A DNA stretch of 40,134 nt, taken from Nitrospina sp. (GTDB lineage: Bacteria > Nitrospinota > Nitrospinia > Nitrospinales > JACRGP01). Shown in pieces: positions 25,567-34,389 of this stretch (the stretch's first letter is position 1; the number at the start of each line of letters is the position of its first letter). Below the pieces are notes generated by a model. That model made no database searches, was not told where the DNA came from, and worked only from the letters and a program-made list of their open reading frames with translations. The translations under genes were made by a program, and so were the position numbers. Location: the NCBI GenBank assembly GCA_024648695.1, contig JACAVV010000041.1, positions 1 to 40,134 of the forward strand. The letters are read 5' to 3'.

Positions 25567-26982
25567 ATGAATATTAAAATGAAAAAAAAATACTCGGGAA
25601 TATTTCGTGATGGTGGGGCAGGGGCTCAAGCCCGTTCCAGGTTTCGCAAACGTCGTCAGCGTTTGATGGAACGTGAAAACAAATTGATGGTGATTACGGG
25701 TGTTCCCTATGGTCCCGGAGAGGAGACGACCTGGTCCTATGCCTACTGCCCGACCTATCAGGAACCTTCCATCATGTATTTAACCGGCGTAAACCAAAGC
25801 AAGGTGATCTTGTTGCTGGATCCTTCTTCCAGACAATCCGACGAGATATTGTTCATTCCTAAAAAAGACCCTGTAAAAGAATTCTGGGACGGCATTCGTT
25901 TTGGGGTAGGCGATCCCAAAAGCTTGCGGGAAGCTCAGAAGGTGACAGGGATAAAAGATATTCGGGATATTGAGGATTTCGAATCGGTTTTAAAAGAACG
26001 GTTCGGCAAGCAAAGGAAGAAACAGTTGGGAGCCTTCTGGTTGGAGGGCCGGGTGAATGGAAAACGAAAAATTATCGAACAGGATCACAATTGGAAGTTT
26101 CGTTCCAGACTCGCTGGACTCATAAAAAAATGGAAAGCGCCCAAGGAAGCCTTGCAAAATATTATGGACACCCATTTTGAATTACGGATGCCATTGGATT
26201 CTTATGATTGCAAAAATGTCCTCAAGGCGCAAAAAATCACGGCCAACGCCTTCACTTCGACTTTACAGAATTTCTCCACGTTTAAAAACGAGTGCCAGGT
26301 TCAGGCCTATGTAGAAGGCCAAATGCTTTTCCATTCCCCTTATGGATTGAGTTTTCCCAGTATCGTGGCTTCGGGTCCGAACGCCACTATTTTGCATTAC
26401 ATGAAAAACGACGACGATTTTGGAAAAGACGAAATGGTTTTAATCGATTTCGGTGTGCGCTGGATGACCATGCATGCAGATATCAGCCGTACAGTTCCCG
26501 CATCCGGAACTTTCAATCCTCTGCAAAAAATGCTTTATGAAATCGTTTTGAAGGCGCAACTGGAAGTGGAAAAAACGGCGCAGGAAGGGGTTACGATTCA
26601 ACAACTGAATGATGTCTGCTGGGACTCCATCAACCACGATTTAAAAACCGTATTCAAAGAGGCCGGTGGGAAATACAAACTGAAATATACGCAAAGGCCT
26701 CATGGAGTTAGCCACCTGATGGGTGAGCAGGAGCATGACGGCGATCCCTTTCGTATGTATTCCAGTAAGCCCATGAAGGACGGGTGGATGATCAGTAACG
26801 AACCCGGACTTTACGGTGATTTTAAACTCAAGTTCGGAAGAAAAACCTACGACGCCACCATTGGCATCCGGATAGAGGACAATCTGTTGATAAAAAAGAA
26901 GGGTTGCAAAAATATGTCCCGGGTGGTTCCCAAAACAGTTGAGGAAATCGAACGCTGGATGAGTGGCAATGGAAACCCGTAG
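25567..26982 (+). CDS. M24-family metallopeptidase (Xaa-Pro aminopeptidase type)
   Basis: The 471-residue protein has the aminopeptidase P N-terminal domain (about 20-215) and a pita-bread catalytic domain. Metal ligands can be read in order: Asp in LIDFGVRW, Asp in HADISRT, His in RPHGVSHLMG, Glu in SNEPGLY and Glu in GIRIEDN. It should remove an N-terminal residue before proline, with two metal ions, in the cytoplasm. The start is uncertain: ATG at 25567 has no clear Shine-Dalgarno, and ATG at 25579 is an alternative. The MITE-like element now separates the gene from the original intergenic sequence, so its expression may depend on the insertion. Confidence 0.88.
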   Translation: MNIKMKKKYSGIFRDGGAGAQARSRFRKRRQRLMERENKLMVITGVPYGPGEETTWSYAYCPTYQEPSIMYLTGVNQSKVILLLDPSSRQSDEILFIPKKDPVKEFWDGIRFGVGDPKSLREAQKVTGIKDIRDIEDFESVLKERFGKQRKKQLGAFWLEGRVNGKRKIIEQDHNWKFRSRLAGLIKKWKAPKEALQNIMDTHFELRMPLDSYDCKNVLKAQKITANAFTSTLQNFSTFKNECQVQAYVEGQMLFHSPYGLSFPSIVASGPNATILHYMKNDDDFGKDEMVLIDFGVRWMTMHADISRTVPASGTFNPLQKMLYEIVLKAQLEVEKTAQEGVTIQQLNDVCWDSINHDLKTVFKEAGGKYKLKYTQRPHGVSHLMGEQEHDGDPFRMYSSKPMKDGWMISNEPGLYGDFKLKFGRKTYDATIGIRIEDNLLIKKKGCKNMSRVVPKTVEEIERWMSGNGNP

Positions 26983-26996
26983 TGGGTCCGGAGAAT

Positions 26997-27455
26997 TTAA
27001 ATTTCCTTTAAAGCTTCCAACACATCATCAATGTGGGTTTTTACTTTTACTTTGGAAAAAAATTTCCGGACCACGCCCTTTTTATCAATGATAAAAGTGC
27101 TTCGAACGATCCCCATGAATTTTTTACCATAAAGCGACTTTTCCTGCCACACCCCATACTTGTTGACTACTTTCTTGTCTGTATCGCTTAAAAGAGTGAA
27201 AGGCAAATCATATTTTTCAATAAATTTAACGTGCCTTTCAATGGGATCAATGCTGACACCCAGGATTTCCGTGTCCTTAAACTGTTTGTGTTGGTCACGA
27301 AAATCACAAGCTTGTGTGGTACAACCGGGTGTCATGTCTTTTGGATAAAAATACAGGACTACATTTTTCTTTCCCCGGAATGAGCTTAGTTTTACCTTTT
27401 CCCCATTTTGATCCAGCGCAGTAAAGTCGGGTGCCTTTTTTCCTTCTGTGATCAT
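26997..27455 (-). CDS. bcp: Thiol peroxidase, Bcp/PrxQ-type peroxiredoxin
   Basis: The 152-residue protein is standard length for Bcp. The peroxidatic cysteine is C45 and the resolving cysteine C50, within TPGCTTQACDFRD. LYFYPKD, a VSIDPIERHVKFIEKYDLPF segment and RSTFIIDKKG complete the thioredoxin-fold pattern. It reduces hydroperoxides using thioredoxin-type donors in the cytoplasm. Its stop is only 14 bp from the convergent M24 gene and no terminator is visible between them. It follows the small exported-protein gene by 11 bp and is probably co-transcribed with it. Confidence 0.93.
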   Translation of the reverse strand: MITEGKKAPDFTALDQNGEKVKLSSFRGKKNVVLYFYPKDMTPGCTTQACDFRDQHKQFKDTEILGVSIDPIERHVKFIEKYDLPFTLLSDTDKKVVNKYGVWQEKSLYGKKFMGIVRSTFIIDKKGVVRKFFSKVKVKTHIDDVLEALKEI

Positions 27456-27466
27456 TTCAATAGATA

Positions 27467-27907
27467 TTATTGCGTGATTTTTTCAACAACCTTCCCGATA
27501 TCATCGTTCAGGTCTTCAATTTTTTTCATGAGTTCTTCTGCGGAAGTTTGACCTGGGCGGATATTTCTTAGCATCCGGGCATCACCCAATTTGGATTCCA
27601 CTTCTTTTACCAGACTTTCATCTGAAGATTCTTTACATTTTTCTTCCAGAACAGTGATGCATCTAACCAGTTTGGTATCGATCTGCAAACCCAGAAAAGA
27701 TTTGTCTTTCAGGGAAGAGTCTCGCTCCATATAAGACCAGATTCCACCATCCGATTGAAGGACCTGATAGCTCAATCTCAAATCATTAACATTGGCACAA
27801 AGGTTAGCGGCTTGGGAAGGGCTGGAAATCAACACCACCATCAATAACATAAAAGAAGTAATTCTCCCTTTCGTTAGAAAACGGGTGTTTGGGGTCGGAT
27901 TTGCCAT
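27467..27907 (-). CDS. Small exported protein of unknown function
   Basis: The 146-residue protein has a clear signal peptide (basic TKGR, hydrophobic SFMLLMVVLISS, cleavage probably after SQA near residue 33). The mature part is about 113 residues, mainly charged helices, with three cysteines (NLCANVN, VRCITV, EEKCKES) that could form a disulfide in the periplasm. I recognise no family. A strong AAAGGAGA ribosome binding site precedes the ATG, and a good promoter lies about 60 bp upstream. Confidence 0.7.
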   Translation of the reverse strand: MANPTPNTRFLTKGRITSFMLLMVVLISSPSQAANLCANVNDLRLSYQVLQSDGGIWSYMERDSSLKDKSFLGLQIDTKLVRCITVLEEKCKESSDESLVKEVESKLGDARMLRNIRPGQTSAEELMKKIEDLNDDIGKVVEKITQ

Positions 27908-27966
27908 GGAGAATCTCCTTTCAGGATTGATAATGACCAGATTAAGAATAAATGATTATACTTCCA

Positions 27967-27994
27967 TTTATACAGGATTGAAGACCAAAGTCAA
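27967..27994 (-). promoter_or_regulatory. Sigma70-type promoter of the small exported-protein/bcp unit
   Basis: On the minus strand TTGACT (27994-27989) and TATAAA (27972-27967) are separated by 16 bp. The leader would be about 53 nt, ending at the strong ribosome binding site. Both hexamers are close to consensus. Confidence 0.6.
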
Positions 27995-28034
27995 TTTAAA
28001 AGCCCTAACCTCTTGATTTCGAATTTCTCCCGGT

Positions 28035-29651
28035 TTAGCGTATTAAGGATTGAAATTCTTTTTCACTTTCCAGTTCCTTAAAGGCGGGATCTTTTTGAAT
28101 GGCCTTTTTGACACCCGGGTTTATTTTTACTGCCATAGTCAGATTATTAATACTAGCTTTCTTATCGCCCTTTTTAGCATAAGCTTGAGCCAGTAATATG
28201 CGATGCGCCAGCATATGGGGGTGTTTGGGCTGGGTGATTAAAATTCTTTCGAGGATTGATATGGCCTGATTGTATTCCCCGGAATTGTAATAAGCCGTCG
28301 CCGAGTTTAATTTGCTCATCAAATGGTTGGGATCCAACCTGAGAACCATTGAATAAATAGCCAGAGCGCGTTGGTTCATGCCGTAATGGGCAAACACTTC
28401 TCCTTTTCTATTCAAGGCATCGGAGGGATTGATGAAATACTCGTCGATATTGATATGCATTTTGGGGATACTTGCATCTTTGGGAAATTCAGAAAGTGAA
28501 ATCTTGGACAAATTGTCCGGGTCGCCCAGCGAACTGGACTTGTCGTAAAACTCTTTCGCTTCTTTAAGCTTACCCTGAAGCAGGCGAATGTCTCCCAATT
28601 CCTGATAGCTCTTGGCTTTCAACATCGGGTTGTCTTTGCCTTTTTCCAGCAAAGTTTTTACCGCCGTCTCGTTATTTTCCAACCTCAAAAGAACACTGTA
28701 CATTCCTACCAGAATTTGTAACGTATTGAGATCATTCGGGTCCAGTTTGGCGGAGGTTTCAATTTCCAGCAAGGACAATCCGTATTTTCCGGATTTGTAA
28801 AACGCCTTGGATCGTTTGGAATGGTATTTTTTAGGGTCGGTTTTTAAAGGAAGCCGATCCATTGCATTTTTGCGAATATAGTCCTCAAGGTTGTGCGCCG
28901 CTTGCACATTAGGGTGATTGGACCCGGCTTCATAAATCTTTTTAATATACTCCATCGCCTGGTCCTTCTTTTTTTGACCTGCATATAAAAAGGCCAATTG
29001 GTACAGAGATTCCATATCAGAGGGATTCAGTTTTAACGATTTTTCGAATTCTTTTTCTGCCTGGTCAAACTGGTTCAAATAAAAGAAATTCATTCCCCTT
29101 TCGTAGGGATAAAGGTAATTGGATGAATCCAGTTCGGCGGCCTTGCCAAGCTCTTTATTGGCACCTGAAATATCCCCGGTTGCGGCCAGAGTCCTGGCCA
29201 TTTCGTAGTGGGTTTGTGGACTGTCCGGGTGTTGCATAATAGTGATACTGCAAGCTCGTTTGGCCTGATCGGCAAGGCCATAATTCCGGTACACCTGGCA
29301 GTTTCCGAAATTAAGGGCAGGGTGCCTCATTTCCAGTTTTGCTCCGGCTTGTAATGAGGCCAGGGCTTCCGGAAATTTTTCCATGTCGGTAAGTAAAATG
29401 CCCTTTAAAATGAGGGCTGTCGCCTTCTGCCCGGAGTTATGAATTTTTCCGTTCAGAATTTTTAAAGCCTCGTTATAACTCTTCTCCTTGACCAGTTCGT
29501 GAACCCTTAAAAAGCCCGGATCTTTATGCTCCTGGGAGTGGGAATCATTCCAGTAAGCGATTGCAGGATCGGGGAATGTAGCTTCTACGGGGGCCACTCC
29601 TTTAAAAAGGAACAGTCCTAAAAAAAATACAGCAAAAAATATTCTATTCAT
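28035..29651 (-). CDS. Exported tetratricopeptide-repeat protein
   Basis: The 538-residue protein has an N-terminal signal peptide (IFFAVFFLGLFLF, cleavage probably after VEA near residue 24). Roughly ten or more TPR units follow. Clear ones include YNEALKILNGKI, FPEALASLQAGAKL, FDQAEKEFEKSLKLNPSD, GLSLLEIETSAKLDPND, MNQRALAIYSMVLRLDPNH and YNQAISILERILI. Tandem TPRs form a binding scaffold, here in the periplasm or on the outer membrane. AAGGT precedes the ATG by seven bases. It follows the DUF1566 gene by 21 bp and is probably in the same operon. The ligand is unknown. Confidence 0.85.
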   Translation of the reverse strand: MNRIFFAVFFLGLFLFKGVAPVEATFPDPAIAYWNDSHSQEHKDPGFLRVHELVKEKSYNEALKILNGKIHNSGQKATALILKGILLTDMEKFPEALASLQAGAKLEMRHPALNFGNCQVYRNYGLADQAKRACSITIMQHPDSPQTHYEMARTLAATGDISGANKELGKAAELDSSNYLYPYERGMNFFYLNQFDQAEKEFEKSLKLNPSDMESLYQLAFLYAGQKKKDQAMEYIKKIYEAGSNHPNVQAAHNLEDYIRKNAMDRLPLKTDPKKYHSKRSKAFYKSGKYGLSLLEIETSAKLDPNDLNTLQILVGMYSVLLRLENNETAVKTLLEKGKDNPMLKAKSYQELGDIRLLQGKLKEAKEFYDKSSSLGDPDNLSKISLSEFPKDASIPKMHINIDEYFINPSDALNRKGEVFAHYGMNQRALAIYSMVLRLDPNHLMSKLNSATAYYNSGEYNQAISILERILITQPKHPHMLAHRILLAQAYAKKGDKKASINNLTMAVKINPGVKKAIQKDPAFKELESEKEFQSLIR

Positions 29652-29672
29652 TTTTCGACCTTGTGATGAGTG

Positions 29673-30266
29673 TCAGTTTTTTGGTTTGCGTAGATTGGGT
29701 GGATACCGCACAGCCCGAACGGATTTGCGTGATCGTGATTTTTTGTTGGCAGAAAACCGTTTGCCCGTGTTAAATATCACACCAAAAGCATTGTATCTGC
29801 CGTTGGACTCTATGGCCCAATGTGCGCCGGAGCCGTTGGGAGAAAATATGGGGTCTATATGTATTACCATTTCTCTTCCAACCTGTTTGCTGTTGATTTT
29901 GTCCTGCTCAAATAAAGTTTGTAATTCCTCCACTTTCGGTATTTGCCAATCAATATAGTTGGCAAAACCCTCTGTGTTCAAAGCTTGTGTGTATTCCTGG
30001 GCTTCAAACCAGTTCAACCATTTTTCTTTATGTAGATAAGAATCCTGTTTCATCCACATAAGACCGGTTTTGGTGTCAGTGATGGTTGCGTTTCCATGGT
30101 CAATATATCGTTTGTCTTCGGAGTATGCCCGTTGACCTGATTCAACGGCATTGACGGGTTCTACCAAATCATCAGCAAATACCAGCGAATGGTTTGAATG
30201 CAAACTTAAAAACAGGGTGAGTGTAAAAACGGTAAAAAAGGATAGGATGGAAAGATAACGATTCAT
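29673..30266 (-). CDS. Exported DUF1566-domain protein
   Basis: The product has about 197 residues. A signal peptide (MNRYLSILSFFTVFTLTLFL, then SLVFADD) is followed by a DUF1566-type (Lcl C-terminal) domain. TITDTKTGLMWMKQD, then LNWFEAQEYTQALN, NYIDWQIPKVEELQTLF and the ending KSVRAVR are the usual signature. These domains occur in extracellular and periplasmic proteins of poorly known function, sometimes adhesive. The frame opens with a TTG at 30311, but I chose the ATG at 30266, which starts the signal peptide directly. It lies between gatB (56 bp) and the TPR gene. Confidence 0.8.
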   Translation of the reverse strand: MNRYLSILSFFTVFTLTLFLSLHSNHSLVFADDLVEPVNAVESGQRAYSEDKRYIDHGNATITDTKTGLMWMKQDSYLHKEKWLNWFEAQEYTQALNTEGFANYIDWQIPKVEELQTLFEQDKINSKQVGREMVIHIDPIFSPNGSGAHWAIESNGRYNAFGVIFNTGKRFSANKKSRSRKSVRAVRYPPNLRKPKN

Positions 30267-30322
30267 AAAACTGGGCTTGCCTTTATTTAAAATAATATGA
30301 ACAAGGTACAAGAAAAGAACTC

Positions 30323-31780
30323 TTAACTGGCGTTCAGTTTTTCCTTAAGCATTTGGTTGACCTGGGCGGGATTGGCCTGTCCTTTACTCGCTTTCATTAC
30401 CTGTCCCACAAAGAAGCCAAACAGTTTTTCCTTGCCGTTCTTGAAGTCATTCAGTTGATTCGGATTGTTTGCTAAAACCTCGTCAATAATCTTTTCAATG
30501 GCCGAGTCGTCGGTTATTTGCGTCAATCCTTTTTCTTTTACAATGGCTTCAGCTGGTTTGCCCGTTTGGTACATTTCTTCCAAAACCGATTTGGCGATTT
30601 TTCCGTTGATTGTCCCTTTGTCGATAAGCTTCAACATATCGGTGAGCATTTCCGGCGAGATGGGAGAATCCTCGATACTTCGGTTTTCATTGTTCAGTTC
30701 TTTAAGAAGTTCTCCCATGACCCAGTTGCTGATGATTTTGGGCTTATCGAACAAACCGGTGCATTGTTCAAAATAATTGGCCAAAGGACGGCTGGCCGTC
30801 AACACCTCGGCATCGAATTCGGGCAAACCGAAATCCTTCAAGAACCGTTCGCGTTTCTGTTCTGGTAACTCTGGCAAGGATTGTCGAACTTTTTCGATCC
30901 ATTCGGAATCGATGACTACGGGAACCAGATCAGGTTCCGGAAAATAACGGTAATCGTGGGCTTCCTCTTTACTTCGCATGGAATAGGTGATGTTCTTGTT
31001 GGAATCATACAACCGGGTCTCCTGGGTGACCGAGTCGCCTTGATCCAGTAATTGAGCCTGCCTCTCCACCTCATAATCGATAGCCTTTTGTACGAATTTG
31101 AAGGAGTTCAGGTTCTTTAACTCTGTGCGGGTTCCAAATTCCTTTTGTCCAAATGGGCGTAAGGATACATTGGCATCGCATCGAAAACTACCTTCTTCCA
31201 TATTGCAGTCGCTCACCTCGGAATACTCCAGAATGGATTTCAACTCCATCAGGTATTGCCTGGCTTCCTCAGAAGACCGCATTTCCGGTTCACTGACAAT
31301 TTCCACCAGGGGAACCCCGGTTCGGTTAAAGTCGACATAGCTTTTGTCAGGGTGCCCCAGATTTTCCCCATGAATCGACTTGCCCGCATCTTCTTCCATA
31401 TGGATTCGGGTCAAATTGATTGTTTTTTGTTCCCCGTTGGCGCGTATCTTGATATAGCCGTGTCGCGCCAGAGGGAGTTCGAACTGGGAAATTTGATAAC
31501 CTTTGGGCAGATCCGGATAAAAATAGTTTTTGCGGGCGAAGCGGTTTAGAGCTTGTACTTCGCAATGAGTCGCCAAACTGGCTTTGATTGCATATTCCAA
31601 TGCCACCTTATTGAGCACAGGAAGCACGCCAGGCATGCCCAGGCATATTGGACAGGTGTTTTCGTTGGGCTCCTTGCCAAACTCGGTGGAACAGGAGCAG
31701 AATATTTTAGTTCTGGTATTCAGTTGGCAATGGACTTCCAGTCCGATGACAACCTCATACCTCGATTGCGTATCCATCAT
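30323..31780 (-). CDS. gatB: Asp-tRNA(Asn)/Glu-tRNA(Gln) amidotransferase subunit B
   Basis: The 485-residue protein is full length for GatB. The N-terminal [52 protein letters not shown] and [18 protein letters not shown] identify the kinase/transamidase domain. A helical domain and a C-terminal YqeY-like domain ([14 protein letters not shown] near residues 460-475) complete it. With GatA and GatC it amidates misacylated Glu-tRNA(Gln) or Asp-tRNA(Asn); gatA and gatC are not in this window. Two ATGs occur in tandem at the start. It has its own promoter just downstream of the SDR gene. Confidence 0.96.
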   Translation of the reverse strand: MMDTQSRYEVVIGLEVHCQLNTRTKIFCSCSTEFGKEPNENTCPICLGMPGVLPVLNKVALEYAIKASLATHCEVQALNRFARKNYFYPDLPKGYQISQFELPLARHGYIKIRANGEQKTINLTRIHMEEDAGKSIHGENLGHPDKSYVDFNRTGVPLVEIVSEPEMRSSEEARQYLMELKSILEYSEVSDCNMEEGSFRCDANVSLRPFGQKEFGTRTELKNLNSFKFVQKAIDYEVERQAQLLDQGDSVTQETRLYDSNKNITYSMRSKEEAHDYRYFPEPDLVPVVIDSEWIEKVRQSLPELPEQKRERFLKDFGLPEFDAEVLTASRPLANYFEQCTGLFDKPKIISNWVMGELLKELNNENRSIEDSPISPEMLTDMLKLIDKGTINGKIAKSVLEEMYQTGKPAEAIVKEKGLTQITDDSAIEKIIDEVLANNPNQLNDFKNGKEKLFGFFVGQVMKASKGQANPAQVNQMLKEKLNAS

Positions 31781-31844
31781 CGAAGATTAAAACTCTCGGA
31801 GATTGAATAAAGAATGGATTCAAATGAAGGCGGTATGTCCCTGC

Positions 31845-31873
31845 ATTCTAATATTCGGCAAAACTTCAGTCAA
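31845..31873 (-). promoter_or_regulatory. Sigma70-type promoter of gatB
   Basis: On the minus strand TTGACT (31873-31868) and TAGAAT (31850-31845) are spaced by the optimal 17 bp, inside the 100-bp gap between the SDR and gatB genes. The leader would be about 58 nt. It would also drive the DUF1566 and TPR genes downstream. Confidence 0.6.
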
Positions 31874-31880
31874 GCCTTTC

Positions 31881-32621
31881 CTAAAGCGCTGTGTATCCAC
31901 CATCTACAGGAAGAGTCGCCCCGGTGATAAAGGAAGATTCATCGCTGGCCAAAAACAGGCAGGCCCCAGCGACATCTTCGGGGATCCCGAACCGTCCGAT
32001 GGGATAGTTTTTGCGCCATTGATCCATGAGTTCCTTATCGTTCATCAAGTCGCGGGTCAAATCTGTAGCGATCAAGCCGGGACAAATCGTATTGGACCGG
32101 ATTCCCTGCGATCCATATTCCACGGCGATAGAGCGGGTGAACTGGTTTAATGCACCCTTGGAAGCATTGTACGCGGCGACACCTGGAGTGGCGACCAGTC
32201 CTAATATCGAACTGATATTGATAATGTTGCCTGATTTATTTTTCAACATTTCGTTCAATGCGTACTTGGTCAAAATGAAAACCGAGCGCAGGTTGATATC
32301 AAGGACCTGATCCCATTGTTCGTCAGCCATTTCATGAATCGGTGAACCCACAAAGGTCCCGGCATTATTTACCAGAATATCAACAGAGCCCCATTTGGAG
32401 ACAGTGGCTTTTACCAGAGCTTTACAGTCATCGGGTTTGGAGACGTCACCAGGAACCGCCAAAGCCTGGGTTCCCAAATCCTGAACCGCCTGATCCAGAA
32501 CATTTTGCCGTCGGCCAAACAAGGTGACATTGGCTCCTTCCTGAACAAAAGCTTGGGCGCAGGCAAGACCGATTCCTGATCCCCCTCCTGTGATGATTGC
32601 TGTTTTGTTTTTTAAACGCAT
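31881..32621 (-). CDS. Short-chain dehydrogenase/reductase (SDR, FabG-like)
   Basis: The 246-residue classical SDR has the cofactor motif TGGGSGIG, NNAG, the catalytic Ser-Tyr-Lys (INISSILG and YNASKGAL), the CPGLIATDL loop and the ending TGATLPVDGGYTAL. GRRQN after the second strand suggests NADP preference. It reduces a keto group or oxidises an alcohol; 3-oxoacyl-ACP reductase and sugar/alcohol dehydrogenase roles cannot be separated by eye. TGGAGA precedes the ATG by about nine bases. No fatty-acid genes are adjacent. Confidence 0.9.
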   Translation of the reverse strand: MRLKNKTAIITGGGSGIGLACAQAFVQEGANVTLFGRRQNVLDQAVQDLGTQALAVPGDVSKPDDCKALVKATVSKWGSVDILVNNAGTFVGSPIHEMADEQWDQVLDINLRSVFILTKYALNEMLKNKSGNIINISSILGLVATPGVAAYNASKGALNQFTRSIAVEYGSQGIRSNTICPGLIATDLTRDLMNDKELMDQWRKNYPIGRFGIPEDVAGACLFLASDESSFITGATLPVDGGYTAL

Positions 32622-33061
32622 GATAGTTTTTCTCCAGGTTTACTAACGCCAGATAAATAAAACCAATTTTTTTCTAAACATTAAAAATCCATTTGCTAAA
32701 CTTTTTCAAAAGTCGCGCAAATGGCTTATCTTCCTATGCTTTTTTCTGATTTTATAGTGTGAAGGATGCCACGGATCGGTATGAATTGGAATAAAAGTGT
32801 TCAACAACTTCGAGCTTGGATTCTGAATAATAGCAGGGTTCAAGTATAAATTTATTGAAGAAGATCTTTGTTTGTCGACACTGTGAACTTTTGATCCAAG
32901 ATAAAAATTCAAATGATTATGTGTTTTTCCATTTTATAGCAAAAAGGTTAATTTTTTGATTTCAAAATAGAATTTAACTGGCTCCGATTGGATCTATACC
33001 ATATATAGGAAGATTTTTCTGACATTTGGCGTTTAGACTTAAAGATAGATAGGAGAGAGTT
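32622..33061. other. Divergent intergenic region between the SDR gene and the leader ORF
   Basis: This roughly 440-bp AT-rich stretch holds promoters for both directions. A minus-strand TTGAAA (32709-32704) / TTTAAT (32685-32680) pair with 18-bp spacing could serve the SDR gene. A plus-strand candidate lies at 32973-33000. No other gene is supported; a 68-codon minus-strand frame at 32706-32912 starts with TTG, has no ribosome binding site and has no recognisable content. Confidence 0.45.
32973..33000 (+). promoter_or_regulatory. Possible promoter of the leader ORF/M20 operon
   Basis: TTTAAC (32973-32978) and TATACC (32995-33000) are 16 bp apart, giving a start near 33007 and about 55 nt of leader before the 33-codon ORF. 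A second TATATA lies immediately downstream, so the exact -10 is unsure. Confidence 0.35.
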
Positions 33062-33163
33062 TTGAAAGATTTGAAAGAATCCGACATTGTGAAATCCTTG
33101 TTTTGTATGGCTTCAAAGAAAATACCGGCCAGTGTAAGTTATTTTGAAACTTTTTATCCTTAA
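33062..33163 (+). CDS. Candidate 33-residue leader peptide upstream of the M20 gene
   Basis: A TTG start at 33062 is preceded by AGGAGAG (33051-33057), four bases away. The frame runs 33 codons to TAA at 33161-33163 and ends 17 bp before the M20 ATG. The product starts MKDLKESDIVKSLFCMASKK and continues IPASVSYFETFYP, a plausible short amphipathic peptide with no known family. In-frame GTG (33089) and ATG (33107) are alternative starts without the good ribosome binding site. It may be a regulatory leader or a small protein; expression is unproven. Confidence 0.5.
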   Translation: MKDLKESDIVKSLFCMASKKIPASVSYFETFYP

Positions 33164-33180
33164 ACATCGGAAGAGGAAAG

Positions 33181-34389
33181 ATGGCGAAAATTATGGACGA
33201 TTCCAGTAAAACGGTATTTGGCCTCACCCGGGACTTGTTTGATACGGTGGTAAACCTGCGGAGAGACTTGCATTGCCACCCTGAATTGAGTGGAGATGAG
33301 ACCGGCACGACGGAAAAAATTTCAAATTATTTGGATACGTTGGGAATTTCACACCATACCATGGTTGAAAAAACCGGGGTGGTTGCTGATTTGCCTGGTC
33401 AAAAAAAGGGTCCGTTTGTTGCACTACGTGCAGATAATGATGCTTTGCCCATTCTGGAAGAAACTGGATTGCCTTTTACTTCCCAAAACCATGGGATAAT
33501 GCACGCATGTGGCCACGATGGTCATAGCAGTATGTTGTTGGGTGCCGCCGCTTTGTTGACGCAGGGAACACCTCTACCTTTGCCTGTACGCCTGATTTGG
33601 CAACCTGCGGAAGAGTTGGGTACCGGTGCCAAATCAATGATAGATGAGGGAGTGTTGGATGATGTAGGTATCATTTTTGGCGGTCATCTGGACCGCCGTT
33701 ATCCTGCGGGGACTCTGATTGTTACTGAAGGTCCAGTCAATGCTTCCACCGACACGTTTCATGTTCGGATTCAGGGTCAGCAAGGCCATGGAGCGCGGCC
33801 CCATGAGGCTTGTGATGCGATTGTCGTAGCCAGTCTTATGGTAACAGCTTTGCAAACCATCGTTTCCAGGGAGGTGGACCCTGCGCATCCTTCGGTTGTA
33901 TCTATTGGCAGGTTTGATGCCGGAACAGCCCCAAATGTGATTGCAGGTTCGGCTATTCTTGAGGGAACCATTCGGGCGCAGGATAAAAGCGTACGCACCC
34001 ATTTGCAATCATCAATTGAGCGTATGGCAAAGGCTATCGGACAACTTCATGGCGCGCAGGTTTCTGTGGAGTTCAAATTCGGGACGCCAAGCCTGGTCAA
34101 TGCACCGGAACCGACAGCCCTTGCAAAATCTGCGGCTATTGATGTGGTGGGCGCCGACCATGTCGAGCCGCTTCATACAGCTAATATGGGTGGAGAAGAT
34201 TTCGCCTATTATCTAGAAAAAGTGCCAGGGTGTTACATACGGTTTGGAGGACAAGCGCCGGGTCGAGAAGGTTTTCCAGCACATTCCAGTCGATTCGATT
34301 TCGATGAGCGGGCTTTGGCTGTAGGTGCCGCTTGGTTTGCCCGTGTTGCTTACTTTGCGGGGAAGGCTCTTTTTCGGGGTAGCTTATGA
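33181..34389 (+). CDS. M20-family amidohydrolase (N-acyl-amino-acid hydrolase type)
   Basis: The 402-residue protein matches the M20D amidohydrolase group: LRRDLHCHPELSGDE, the metal-binding HACGHDGH (Cys110, His112), the Glu pair in QPAEELGTGA (144-145), His169 in FGGHLDRRYPAGT, GHGARPHEACDAI in the lid domain and NMGGEDFAYYLEKVPG, with the last His in FPAHSSRFDF. Relatives hydrolyse N-acyl amino acids, hippurate or hormone conjugates. LDRRYPAG replaces the more usual loop after His169, which may affect specificity. GAGGA precedes the ATG by four bases. Its stop overlaps the next ATG (ATGA), tying it to the acetyltransferase fusion. Confidence 0.9.
   Translation: MAKIMDDSSKTVFGLTRDLFDTVVNLRRDLHCHPELSGDETGTTEKISNYLDTLGISHHTMVEKTGVVADLPGQKKGPFVALRADNDALPILEETGLPFTSQNHGIMHACGHDGHSSMLLGAAALLTQGTPLPLPVRLIWQPAEELGTGAKSMIDEGVLDDVGIIFGGHLDRRYPAGTLIVTEGPVNASTDTFHVRIQGQQGHGARPHEACDAIVVASLMVTALQTIVSREVDPAHPSVVSIGRFDAGTAPNVIAGSAILEGTIRAQDKSVRTHLQSSIERMAKAIGQLHGAQVSVEFKFGTPSLVNAPEPTALAKSAAIDVVGADHVEPLHTANMGGEDFAYYLEKVPGCYIRFGGQAPGREGFPAHSSRFDFDERALAVGAAWFARVAYFAGKALFRGSL

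Noticed and set aside
32706-32912. 68-codon minus-strand ORF in the SDR/M20 intergenic region
   Set aside because: TTG start without a ribosome binding site, no hydrophobic or domain pattern, and it contains the likely SDR promoter region.
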